Origin: Flavobacteriales bacterium
GTDB taxonomy: Bacteria > Bacteroidota > Bacteroidia > NS11-12g > UBA9320
Assembly (NCBI GenBank): GCA_020635355.1
Contig: JACJZW010000014.1
Coordinates: 16,456-80,455, forward strand
DNA length: 64,000 bases
Direction: 5' to 3'
Below are positions 43,196 to 51,920 of the stretch, piece after piece (the stretch's first letter is position 1; each line of letters starts with the position of its first letter). The notes under the pieces were generated by a model, which made no database searches, was not told the DNA's origin, and saw nothing but the letters and a program-made list of their open reading frames with translations. Position numbers and translations under genes: made by a program.

Positions 43196-45768
43196 GAAAA
43201 CATCTACACCTGATTTTTCAATTGTTCTGTGCTGTGCTGATCCTTTCTGGTTGCCAAACTTCAGGCACTGAACCCGATCACGAAGTGGCTTCACCGGATT
43301 ACATTCAGCATGAGTGGGAGATGACCCATGACCCCAAAACAGGTAAGGTGGAAGATCATCGACTTTGGGCTTATCTGCTTAGTCAGCGCTCCATTCTTGG
43401 CCAAACGGGCCGGTTGGATAAGGCTCGGTTTTACCCTGCTTCGTGGCGAGCAGTGGACGACTTTTTTGCAAATCTGGCGGTACAAAAGATTGTGTTTGAT
43501 CCCAATAACCCATCCACCTACTATTTCTGCACCGGGGAAGGATGGAATAACGCCGATGCCAGTCAGGGTGCCGGAGTATGGAAATCAACCGATGCCGGAA
43601 CTACGTGGAGACAAATATCATCCACGCTCAATGACACCTTTTACTACTGTCATGATATGGCTGTTCATCCCATAACGTCGGATGTTTACGTGGCCACCCG
43701 AACCGGAGGCTTAATGCGAAGTTCCGACGGCGGTGGTTCGTGGAGTCAGGTGTTGGGGCAGAGCAATGGTGCCCTGTACAATACCACAACGGATATTGAA
43801 TTTACAGCGGATAACGAGCTTTTTGTTGCCATCGGAAACTTTACCACGGATGGGATTTACTACTCAAAAACCGGTGATGCCGGTTCGTGGGAGAAACGGA
43901 TGACCGGTATGCCAACGGCTGTTCGACGAATAGAAATTGCAACGGCCCCGTCGGATGCCGGGGTGATATATGCCGTTCCTACCAGTAGTATTTCTTCAGA
44001 CAGCAATCGCATTCATGGAGTTTATAGATCCGTGGATAAAGGATTGAACTGGACAGAATGTGCCAAGCCGGGCGGGGATCGTAATCTGGCCAAGGTACAG
44101 GGTTGGTATGATTTGAGTTTAGCGGTTGATCCGAATAATGCCGATGTGGTGCTTGCCGGAGGATTAAATGTGTTTCGAACCACCGATGGAGGCGACAACT
44201 GGCAGCAGTTGTTTGAGGGGCAGCGTAATTTGAAAACCACCTTGCAGTACATACATGTTGATCAGCACTCCGTGTTGTTTAAGAATTCGGATACCGTGCT
44301 GATTTCCAATGACGGAGGAATCTATCGTTGTGATGCCATTCAGGCAGATACACCGGTGTTTTACTCTCTGAACGACAATTACAATGTGACCCAATTTTAT
44401 TCCTGTGCGATGGAAAATGTGCGAGGCGGGCAACGTGTAATTGGAGGAACGCAGGACAATGGCTCCTTGGGTTCGACGGCTTCCGGAATATCGGAGTTTG
44501 ACCAGCTCTCCTGGGCCGATGGGTCGTACTGCAATATCAATCATACTGATCCCAGTGTGTACTTTACCACGACCCAATACCAACGCATTTATCGCTTTCG
44601 TCAGGATGTAATTGATACCATCAGCAATCGCAAATTGAACAAGAACAACACACAGTTTATCAACCCTATTGAAATGGATCCCAACGATCCAACGGTGTTG
44701 TATCAGTTAAGCGAAATCGGCTTATGGCGTTTAACCAATGCCTCGTTTGCTGACCGGGATGATTGGAAACAAGCCAGTAGATCGTTTGGTGCCTTTACAG
44801 CGATTGGTATTTCAAGAACACCGGCGAATGTGGTGTTTATCGGGCGCAACGCCGGTGGAAGAATCTATCGGATTGAAAATGCCCTGAATACGGACGAAAA
44901 CTACTTCCCCATCAACTGTGACCCTCGAGGTTATTTGCCAAAAGAAGATGCCTACTGCAACTGCGTCGTGGTGGATCCCAATGATGTAAATCACGTTCTG
45001 GCCATATATGCGAACTATGGCGTACAAAGCATTTGGGAGTCAAAAAATGCCATGAGTGATACGGCTCTGTGGCTTAGTCAGGAAGGGAATCTTCCAGACA
45101 TTCCGGTGCGATGGGCGGTTATGCATCCCCAAAATTCCAAAGTGGTTTATCTGGGAACACAAGCCGGGGTATTCATGACCACCCAGCTCAATGATTCCAA
45201 TACCATTTGGAAACCGGTGAATGACGGGTTAGCCAACCTCAAGGTGAATATGCTGAGGCTACGCGAATCCGATTTGACCTTAGTTGCCGCAACACACGGA
45301 AGAGGGATGTTCACCGGAAAAATTCAGTCGGATTACACGGTTAAGTGGGAAGAACGGGGTCCATTGAATGTTGGCGGACGAACGAGAACCATGATGTTTG
45401 ACCCCAATGATCCCTCCGGGAAGAAACTATGGGCCGGGAGTGTGTCTGGAGGACTGTGGGTGGTTGATAATTTTGACTCTGCCCGAATATCCTTTGATGC
45501 CACTCCGGAAACTTTTGAGGTTCGGGTGGGACCTAATCCGGTCCTGGACGGTCAGTTAAGCATGCTGTTGGATTTAGAAAAGGATCGAACTATAACGTAT
45601 GGTCTGTATGCTGTAACCGGACAAGTAATCGATGAAAAGACACTTTCATTGTCGTCCGGATCACATCGTGTTCCGGTTGATATGAGCAGGGCCAGACAGG
45701 GAATGTACTTCCTGAAAATCACCTCTGGTGACACTAAAAAGGTATTCAGAATTTATAAGGCACAGTAA
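43192..45768 (+). CDS. Sortilin/BNR-like beta-propeller protein with lipobox and T9SS sorting domain
   Basis: 858 residues. Signal peptide ending in a lipobox (VLILSGC, Cys21). Two propeller halves carry Asp-box motifs (STDAGTTW, SSDGGGSW, SVDKGLNW, TTDGGDNW) and a GTQDNGSLGSTASG segment typical of VPS10/sortilin-like repeats. The C-terminus is a T9SS type A sorting domain (VGPNPVLDGQLSMLLDLEKD, GQVIDEK, GMYFLKITSGDTKKVFRIYK). The coexistence of a lipobox and a T9SS signal is unusual. It is related in architecture to 22759-24864. Translationally coupled to folB, although a functional link is unlikely. Probably cell-surface; ligand unknown. Confidence 0.85.
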   Translation: MRKHLHLIFQLFCAVLILSGCQTSGTEPDHEVASPDYIQHEWEMTHDPKTGKVEDHRLWAYLLSQRSILGQTGRLDKARFYPASWRAVDDFFANLAVQKIVFDPNNPSTYYFCTGEGWNNADASQGAGVWKSTDAGTTWRQISSTLNDTFYYCHDMAVHPITSDVYVATRTGGLMRSSDGGGSWSQVLGQSNGALYNTTTDIEFTADNELFVAIGNFTTDGIYYSKTGDAGSWEKRMTGMPTAVRRIEIATAPSDAGVIYAVPTSSISSDSNRIHGVYRSVDKGLNWTECAKPGGDRNLAKVQGWYDLSLAVDPNNADVVLAGGLNVFRTTDGGDNWQQLFEGQRNLKTTLQYIHVDQHSVLFKNSDTVLISNDGGIYRCDAIQADTPVFYSLNDNYNVTQFYSCAMENVRGGQRVIGGTQDNGSLGSTASGISEFDQLSWADGSYCNINHTDPSVYFTTTQYQRIYRFRQDVIDTISNRKLNKNNTQFINPIEMDPNDPTVLYQLSEIGLWRLTNASFADRDDWKQASRSFGAFTAIGISRTPANVVFIGRNAGGRIYRIENALNTDENYFPINCDPRGYLPKEDAYCNCVVVDPNDVNHVLAIYANYGVQSIWESKNAMSDTALWLSQEGNLPDIPVRWAVMHPQNSKVVYLGTQAGVFMTTQLNDSNTIWKPVNDGLANLKVNMLRLRESDLTLVAATHGRGMFTGKIQSDYTVKWEERGPLNVGGRTRTMMFDPNDPSGKKLWAGSVSGGLWVVDNFDSARISFDATPETFEVRVGPNPVLDGQLSMLLDLEKDRTITYGLYAVTGQVIDEKTLSLSSGSHRVPVDMSRARQGMYFLKITSGDTKKVFRIYKAQ

Positions 45769-45807
45769 GATAAATGTGATAGGATATTCAAACGTTGAGG
45801 AGCAAAA

Positions 45808-46797
45808 TTATACGTCAAGTAACTCTTCAATCAGTTCAATGCTCTTAAGATCAACTTTTCTACAGAAGAAAGCGTTTGATTTTTGAATTAAAGGGATGTC
45901 CTTTTGATCAATAATTCCTGGTCGACCGATCGTTTCGCAATGATTCCAATTTACATATCTGAGGTCACTGTCAACAAGGTCTAAGTCCAAAATTTTCATC
46001 ACGGTTGGCACCACAAATTCGTCGGCAAAGTTTAAGGATTTGAAAAACCTTTTTAGAGGTCTACCGTTTCTGGATTCCAGATAGGCGATCGTCTGATTGA
46101 GATGATCACTTTTTATGGTATACCACCCAGAGCCTATGTGGAACTTTACATGAGGTATGGATCGAAATGATTTTAACATTCTGCCTATTTTATTTATAGT
46201 TCTAAATTGCCTTGACAAAGAAGTTACGGGAAAGAAAATAGTATTCAATCTTGGGTAATTTTTCTGCTGCAATGCATAGCGATTTTTATCCCATAATGAG
46301 TAGTTATATTTGGAAAGTCTGTCAAAAAAGTAAATAGGTTTGGACTTGAATGGCCACGCGCACTTAGAAAAATCTGTGTTGACAGAGCCATCGTGATATA
46401 CGGCATCTTTCTCAACTGGTAGTTCAATACAATTGATAAAGGAATATTTCTGATTCTCCTGAAGGAATAACTCAAAATCCCGTAGGGGTCTTACGGGAAA
46501 GTCTACCCCTGATAATAGATTGACATAATCAAAATCAAAACTGTCTTTCATTTCACGATAAGAATTTACCATGGCTTGAAAAATGGATATATGCGCACGA
46601 TAAACTGAAATTCGATTTTGTACGAGGTGAATTCTTTGAGAGGTTACTTGATCGTTTGTTCGAGGCTCAATTAAATTTGCCTTTTTATCAATGTGAATGG
46701 CAGCAAAATGACCTGTTGACGTGAGTTTATTTGCGAGAGATCTGCACTTTTCGTCAAATTGAGAACTGAGGATAATATGTAGAATCCGAAGCGACAT
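45808..46797 (-). CDS. GT14-like (core-2/I-branching) glycosyltransferase, copy 1
   Basis: About 329 residues from the ATG at 46797 (a TTG at 46821 is in frame). It matches the GT14/core-2 I-branching beta-1,6-N-acetylglucosaminyltransferase family: an N-terminal RILHIILSSQFDEKC strand, AAIHIDKKANLI, the hallmark NLLSGVDFPVRPLRDFELFL segment (L-S-G-x-D-x-P), the HIGSGWYTIKSDHL region and ADEFVVPTVMKIL (equivalent to the D-E-x-x-x-Q-T-L motif). Bacterial members occur in polysaccharide loci and likely add branch sugars. A second copy is at 50919-51920. Convergent with the BNR-like gene. Confidence 0.87.
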   Translation of the reverse strand: MSLRILHIILSSQFDEKCRSLANKLTSTGHFAAIHIDKKANLIEPRTNDQVTSQRIHLVQNRISVYRAHISIFQAMVNSYREMKDSFDFDYVNLLSGVDFPVRPLRDFELFLQENQKYSFINCIELPVEKDAVYHDGSVNTDFSKCAWPFKSKPIYFFDRLSKYNYSLWDKNRYALQQKNYPRLNTIFFPVTSLSRQFRTINKIGRMLKSFRSIPHVKFHIGSGWYTIKSDHLNQTIAYLESRNGRPLKRFFKSLNFADEFVVPTVMKILDLDLVDSDLRYVNWNHCETIGRPGIIDQKDIPLIQKSNAFFCRKVDLKSIELIEELLDV

Positions 46798-47242
46798 TTT
46801 ACTGTGTTCAAAGCTAAGCAAGAATCAAATTAATCCTGAAAAATGCCTTCTGCTTGTTTGAATGTGATTGGGTGATGATTGAACACCTTTCAACTCAAAA
46901 GGCATCGGAAATATGATGGCGAAAAACACAGAATAGGGAGAAAGTTGGTGGAACCGACAATGCGTCAGTTTGAAACGAGTTAAAAGCCCTCACTACTTCG
47001 ATTTGATAGGTTCTGCTGCGATGAAGATCATGTTGTAAAGGAGAATCAAGTCTGTGTTGTGATTTTAATGAGAAATTCAAAAGGCCGGACTTATAAAAGA
47101 CTCCAGTAAGGTGCTTAAGAAAGGAGTGTGAATTAACCTTACATGAATAGTTAGGATCAAATGCTTTATTTTAGGCATGTTCATGAACGTGGGGAATAAG
47201 ACAAAGAATAAAACAATATTTAGGGTTTATCTCTGCTGAATT
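46798..47242. other. AT-rich non-coding gap before the MBOAT gene
   Basis: About 445 bases. One 61-codon minus-strand frame (46895-47080) resembles no known family and lacks support. No exact TAnnTTTG box or repeat was seen. It presumably carries the divergent promoters for the GT14 and MBOAT genes. Confidence 0.55.
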
Positions 47243-48691
47243 ATGCTGTTTAATTCCATCGATTTTGCTATTTTCTTACCTATTGTCTTTGGGGTATATT
47301 GGTGGCTTTCAAGATTTAACAATTTATTCCAGAATGCCTTTATCGTCTTTGCCAGTTACACATTTTATAGTTGGTGGGACCCTAGATTTCTAGCATTGAT
47401 TGTGATAAGCAGCCTGGTGGACTTTGTAATTGGGCTGAAATTGAGGAATGAAGAACGAGATAGAATTAGAAAATATTTGTTGGGTATTAGTGTTTCGGCA
47501 AACCTGATTATCCTCTTTGTGTTTAAGTATTATAATTTTTTTGTTGATAACTTATCTTCAGTTTTACTTGCATTTGGACTCTCGGTTCAATTTAAATATC
47601 TAAATGTTTTATTGCCTATTGGCATTAGCTTCTATACCTTCCAAACATTAAGCTATACGATTGATGTTTATAAACGAAAAATTGAGCCCACGTCAAACTT
47701 ATTTGCTTTTTTAGCTTTTGTCAGCTTTTTCCCCCAATTGGTTGCAGGGCCTATTGAAAGAGCAAGTAATCTTTTACCACAATTTACAACTAAGCGTAGC
47801 TTTAACTACATTCTGTCGATCGATGGACTTCGTCAAATGCTTTGGGGTTTATTCAAAAAAATAGTTATCGCAGATCGTTGTGGAATTTACGCTGATTTAA
47901 TATTCAACAATTCCTCATTATACTCGGGAAGTACATTAGTTTTAGGTGCGATGTTTTTTTCCATTCAGATTTATGCAGATCTTTCTGGTTATTCAGATAT
48001 CGCAATAGGATGTTCAAAGCTCTTTGGTTTTAGATTGAGCAGAAATTTTTCCTTTCCGTACTTTTCAAGGGATATTGCAGAATTTTGGAGACGATGGCAT
48101 ATCTCGTTATCAACGTGGTTTCGTGATTACGTTTATATTCCATTGGGAGGAGGTCGAGGGGGAACCAGCATGAAGGTGCGAAATATCTTTTTGATATTCA
48201 TTCTTAGTGGTTTTTGGCATGGTGCTAGTTGGACCTTTATAATTTGGGGCGTCTTGCATGCCATTTTTTATTTACCCCTTTTGCTGACTAAGACCAATCG
48301 CAAACATCTTGATACCATTGCTACAGAGAAAGTTTTGCCTTCTTTAAAGCACGTGATATTGATTTTGAAAACATTCATGTTGGTTTCTTTATCATGGATT
48401 TTTTTTAGAGCAAATAATCTTGAACATGCGATGGATTATCTTTCTGGAATTTGCTCAGCATCATTGTTTGAAGTACCTTACTTTGAAGGTATAAAACGAG
48501 CGATGCTAATTTGTTTAGGTATCATGGGCTTTATGCTCATTGAATGGGCTGGACGACATAATTCTTATGCCATCGAACGAATTGGAAATGTCCTTAATAA
48601 ATCGGCTCGTTATGCAGTCTACTATTTGATGATCGTGTTGATTTGGCTGAGTTATAGCAATCCTGAACCATATATCTACTTCCAATTTTAG
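47243..48691 (+). CDS. MBOAT-family membrane O-acyltransferase (AlgI-like)
   Basis: 482 residues, about ten TM helices, inner membrane. The AlgI/DltB pattern is clear: N-terminal MLFNSIDFAIFLPIVFGVYW, LPIGISFYTFQTLSYTIDVY, FFPQLVAGPIERA, then FWRRWHISLSTWFRDYVYIP and LGGGRGG, and the catalytic histidine in LSGFWHGASWTFIIWG. Such proteins move acyl (usually acetyl) groups across the membrane to a polysaccharide or lipid. The SGNH-like protein starting three bases after the stop is the expected periplasmic partner. Sequence is visibly AT-rich compared with the housekeeping part of the window. Confidence 0.94.
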   Translation: MLFNSIDFAIFLPIVFGVYWWLSRFNNLFQNAFIVFASYTFYSWWDPRFLALIVISSLVDFVIGLKLRNEERDRIRKYLLGISVSANLIILFVFKYYNFFVDNLSSVLLAFGLSVQFKYLNVLLPIGISFYTFQTLSYTIDVYKRKIEPTSNLFAFLAFVSFFPQLVAGPIERASNLLPQFTTKRSFNYILSIDGLRQMLWGLFKKIVIADRCGIYADLIFNNSSLYSGSTLVLGAMFFSIQIYADLSGYSDIAIGCSKLFGFRLSRNFSFPYFSRDIAEFWRRWHISLSTWFRDYVYIPLGGGRGGTSMKVRNIFLIFILSGFWHGASWTFIIWGVLHAIFYLPLLLTKTNRKHLDTIATEKVLPSLKHVILILKTFMLVSLSWIFFRANNLEHAMDYLSGICSASLFEVPYFEGIKRAMLICLGIMGFMLIEWAGRHNSYAIERIGNVLNKSARYAVYYLMIVLIWLSYSNPEPYIYFQF

Positions 48692-48694
48692 ACA

Positions 48695-49717
48695 ATGAAA
48701 AGGTTTGTTGTAGATATTGGTAAATTTTTTACTATTCTGTTTATTCCTTTTAGCCTGTTGATGGCTATGTATTTATATTTTGATCCATTCATGGTGATAC
48801 ATGAATACGATACATACTATAAGCCTGAAGCTTCTGCAATGATAGCTCTGAACAGAGGCCATGTTTCAATGAAAGTTCTTAAAAAAAACAGTCAGGATAT
48901 TTCCTATAACTCCTTTATCCTTGGAAATTCTCGTTCGATTTTCTTTCAGGTTAAAGATTGGAAGAAGCATTTGGATGAGAATGCAGAGTGCTACCACCTC
49001 GACGGCACTAATGAATCTTTGTTAGCGCTAACCAAAAGATTAATTTACCTTGAAGAACAGGGTTATGACCTTACCAATTTACTCTTGGTTCTGGATTTTT
49101 CAGTATTGTCCAGGATTGAATTCCCCACAACACATCTGGAAGTTATTTCTCCATCAATACTAGGTCAATCCGGAATTTTTAATTTTCAAAAGTCCTTTTT
49201 TCGGGCTTATGCTACACCCAAGTTCCTGTATTCTTTTTTGGATTTTAAAACATCGGGTAAAGTAAAAAAATATATGCTTGAAGAGTACATTTTTGACAAT
49301 GTCCGGCTTAATTACGAATGGAGATCAAATGAAATTAGGTTTGATTACTATGAGGATCTAATTGAGCAAGGTATTTACTCTGAGGAAGGACGATTGCCCA
49401 GATTTTACACTCGGGATAGCGTTGAGCGGTATTCTGTTCAATCCATAGGCGAAGGTCAAAAGGCGTTGCTGGAAAGGATTGGCACAATTGTGAAGAATCA
49501 CTGTTCAAATTTCAAATTGGTGATTAGCCCCTTGTATGATCAACAGAGACTTGATCGAGGGGATTTTACCTATTTGAGGAAGGTATTTGGATCAGAAAAT
49601 GTTTATGATTTTTCTGGTAAAAATGAATTAACAGAAGATACCTTGAACTACTATGAAAGCTCCCATTATAGGCCTCATGTTGCCAGAGAAATCATGGATT
49701 CAATTTATGCAAGATGA
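48695..49717 (+). CDS. SGNH/AlgX-like acyltransferase partner of MBOAT
   Basis: 340 residues with an N-terminal TM anchor (about 10-30). Block I of the SGNH fold is FILGNSRSIFF (candidate nucleophile Ser79), and near the C-terminus ESSHYRPHVAREIM supplies the S/D-x-x-H histidine. The layout matches periplasmic DltD/AlgX/PatB-type proteins that receive acyl groups from an MBOAT partner and pass them to a glycan. Placed three bases downstream of the MBOAT gene, so co-transcribed. The glycan acceptor is not known but is presumably made by the neighbouring transferases. Confidence 0.78.
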   Translation: MKRFVVDIGKFFTILFIPFSLLMAMYLYFDPFMVIHEYDTYYKPEASAMIALNRGHVSMKVLKKNSQDISYNSFILGNSRSIFFQVKDWKKHLDENAECYHLDGTNESLLALTKRLIYLEEQGYDLTNLLLVLDFSVLSRIEFPTTHLEVISPSILGQSGIFNFQKSFFRAYATPKFLYSFLDFKTSGKVKKYMLEEYIFDNVRLNYEWRSNEIRFDYYEDLIEQGIYSEEGRLPRFYTRDSVERYSVQSIGEGQKALLERIGTIVKNHCSNFKLVISPLYDQQRLDRGDFTYLRKVFGSENVYDFSGKNELTEDTLNYYESSHYRPHVAREIMDSIYAR

Positions 49718-49776
49718 TTCTCCAATCATGTCGATTTAACTTGGTAAATGGGACTATATTGACCCGAATTTCTCTG

Positions 49777-50922
49777 TTAACGTTGAAGTTTGTTGTAAAA
49801 TAGTCTACGCACTAGATTCACGATTAATTCAACCACAGAGTATCGTTGATTGTAATACATTCTCAACATTAACTTACGCTTTTGAATAGAGATGGGATTA
49901 TCACTCAACACATCTTCGCTTTTTGCCAAATGAAGTTCATCCCCCGAATTGGAATAGAGAATATTTAATTCTGCCGGCACGAGATCCATACCAAAATCAG
50001 CTATAGATTGTTTCACTCGTCTGGAAGTGATAACGTGTGTGGTTGCATACCGTTTCCTGCAACCTTGAATATCCAAACAAACCGAAGTTGACTGAAGCTC
50101 GGGAAGGTTGAGGTTTTGCAGTTCACCTGGCGTTAACTCATACTCCAGCCATTCATCATAGTGCACCAGTTGGGGAGCAATCTCCAATGATTCGGCCACC
50201 ATGGGCATTGGTGATTGGGCAATGGTGCGATCATCCGTACCTGTTAGATGAACCCCCGCTTCTCCGTAAACAGTTAAGTAGGATTGATACGGGTATAAGA
50301 TGTACTGGTTGGTGCTGATCAGGTACTTGCCAAATACGGTCTCCCAATTTGATTCACCATATCGTTCAAGATGGGTGGGCAACTCCACCGTTGAGCCATC
50401 ATTAGCTGTTCGCCATGCATTGAATGACTTAATCTGAGAAGACTGAAATAAAAATCCTCTTGAAGTTGGCCGTTTGGCCAGATAGAAATCACCCCCTTTG
50501 TCGATGGGAATGAAAGGAAGTTCGCTGATCGGATGAAGGGTATAGTGATGGAGGCTGAATCCGGCACATGACACGCTAGTGGACAAAAGAAATTCCAAGG
50601 CGTGACTCATGATGGGGGATGCAAAATGGTCATCCTCCAAAAGCAGGGTCCATTTCTTGGCTTCGGCCCGCTTCAAACATTCCAGAGTGTGCTGGTCAAC
50701 ACCAAGTGGACGCACATTGCGGTGAATAACCTTTTCACCAATTGGCCATGCAAGTGCTTGAAAGTGACGCTCACAGTCTGGGTGAGAATTGAATTCCAGG
50801 CTCAATTCAATGGAAACCTCAAGTTTCGAATGTTCAAACGCAACGGATAGGGACCTGAGCGTTCGTCTCAGGGATTCTGGTCGGTTGTAAGCCAGGACAA
50901 TCAGATGGAGTGATTGGCTCAA
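49777..50922 (-). CDS. GT-A fold glycosyltransferase (GT2-like)
   Basis: 381 residues. N-terminal Rossmann-like GT-A core: LHLIVLAYNRPESLRRTLRS (nucleotide-binding strand), and LLLEDDHFAS containing the DxD-like metal motif. The later YGESNWETVFGKYLI segment may hold the catalytic base. Family assignment to GT2 is by pattern; the second half (about 220-381) is less typical. It starts with TTG, overlapping the stop of the GT14 copy 2 gene by four bases (TTGA). Last gene of the leftward run that begins at the C25 peptidase. Confidence 0.75.
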   Translation of the reverse strand: MSQSLHLIVLAYNRPESLRRTLRSLSVAFEHSKLEVSIELSLEFNSHPDCERHFQALAWPIGEKVIHRNVRPLGVDQHTLECLKRAEAKKWTLLLEDDHFASPIMSHALEFLLSTSVSCAGFSLHHYTLHPISELPFIPIDKGGDFYLAKRPTSRGFLFQSSQIKSFNAWRTANDGSTVELPTHLERYGESNWETVFGKYLISTNQYILYPYQSYLTVYGEAGVHLTGTDDRTIAQSPMPMVAESLEIAPQLVHYDEWLEYELTPGELQNLNLPELQSTSVCLDIQGCRKRYATTHVITSRRVKQSIADFGMDLVPAELNILYSNSGDELHLAKSEDVLSDNPISIQKRKLMLRMYYNQRYSVVELIVNLVRRLFYNKLQR

Positions 50923-51920
50923 GTGGGTCTGTTCAATAGGTGTTGGTTAATCAGGTCAATGCTGGTTTTATCTGCCTTCCGACAAAAAAATGCATTGGAT
51001 TGGCTGATCAACGAAATATCTTCTTCCCGAACAAAGGCAGGATGACCGTAAAAGTCGGCTTTTGTCCAATTGATGTACCGAAGATCGGAGTTTATAATCA
51101 TATCCATTCGAGGATATCGGAGATTCATAAGTAAGGTCTGGATCGTAAATTCATCTGCGTACTTCAACCGGCGCAAATAGGAAATGATTTTTTTATTCTT
51201 TGAATCCAATAAGGAAGCTCGAAAAAACTCCATGACATCATAGGTGACGGTTATCCACGCCGATCCACCATATACCGGAAATTCAGGAATAGGACGCCAT
51301 CCCCTTAGTTGATTATTTAATCGATTGAAGGTGCGGTATTTTTTTACCCAGCGAATTATAGAGTAAAGGGTTCTATTTTTTTCAAATGGATAAGAACGGT
51401 ATTGCAGCACATCAAGTTTATTTCCAGACCAGATGTAATTGAAAGAATTCATACGGTCAAAGAAGTAAATCGGTTTCTTTCCAGGCCAGTTAACCGTGCT
51501 CATAAAGGGTTGATTCATGGATCCGTTATGATAGGTATTATCGGTTACCGGAACGGGAACGATATTGATATATGACCGGCCTTTATTTTCTTCAAGAAAA
51601 GTCCGAAAATCAGATAATTCCCGGACCGGATAATCCTGCCCGCTCAACACATTAATGTAATCTACTCCTGTTAGCAAAGGCCGGCATAATTCGTATGCTT
51701 GCATGTAAGCCTCAATGATTGAAAAATCGCCGTGATAGACTTTAATACGGGGCTCGCATAGGATAAAGTTGGGGTGGTTCTTGAAGAATGGAGGTATGTT
51801 ACTTGAACTGGATTTTCGATCAATGTGGACGCAAACCAAATCATGTTCAACCAACATAGTGCAAAGCTCAATCAGGACGTCATCAAAACATCGGGCAACA
51901 ACAATGTGAAGAACTTTCAA
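50919..51920 (-). CDS. GT14-like (core-2/I-branching) glycosyltransferase, copy 2
   Basis: Same family as 45808-46797. From a TTG at 51920, which overlaps the upstream stop (TTGA), the protein starts at KVLHIVVARCFDD, aligning with copy 1; the longer frame to 51956 (also TTG) would overlap the upstream gene by 40 bases. Hallmarks: VCVHIDRKSSSS, YINVLSGQDYPVRELSDFRT, KPIYFFDRMNSFNY (also in copy 1 as KPIYFFDRLSKYNY), VYGGSAWITVTYDV and YADEFTIQTLLM. Both copies end with an SNAFFCRK motif. It probably adds a branch sugar to the local surface glycan. Confidence 0.87.
   Translation of the reverse strand: MKVLHIVVARCFDDVLIELCTMLVEHDLVCVHIDRKSSSSNIPPFFKNHPNFILCEPRIKVYHGDFSIIEAYMQAYELCRPLLTGVDYINVLSGQDYPVRELSDFRTFLEENKGRSYINIVPVPVTDNTYHNGSMNQPFMSTVNWPGKKPIYFFDRMNSFNYIWSGNKLDVLQYRSYPFEKNRTLYSIIRWVKKYRTFNRLNNQLRGWRPIPEFPVYGGSAWITVTYDVMEFFRASLLDSKNKKIISYLRRLKYADEFTIQTLLMNLRYPRMDMIINSDLRYINWTKADFYGHPAFVREEDISLISQSNAFFCRKADKTSIDLINQHLLNRPT

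Noticed and set aside
46895..47080. 61-codon minus-strand frame in the gap before the MBOAT gene, considered as a decayed transposase
   Set aside because: No transposase motif, no inverted repeats, and no similarity that can be recognised.
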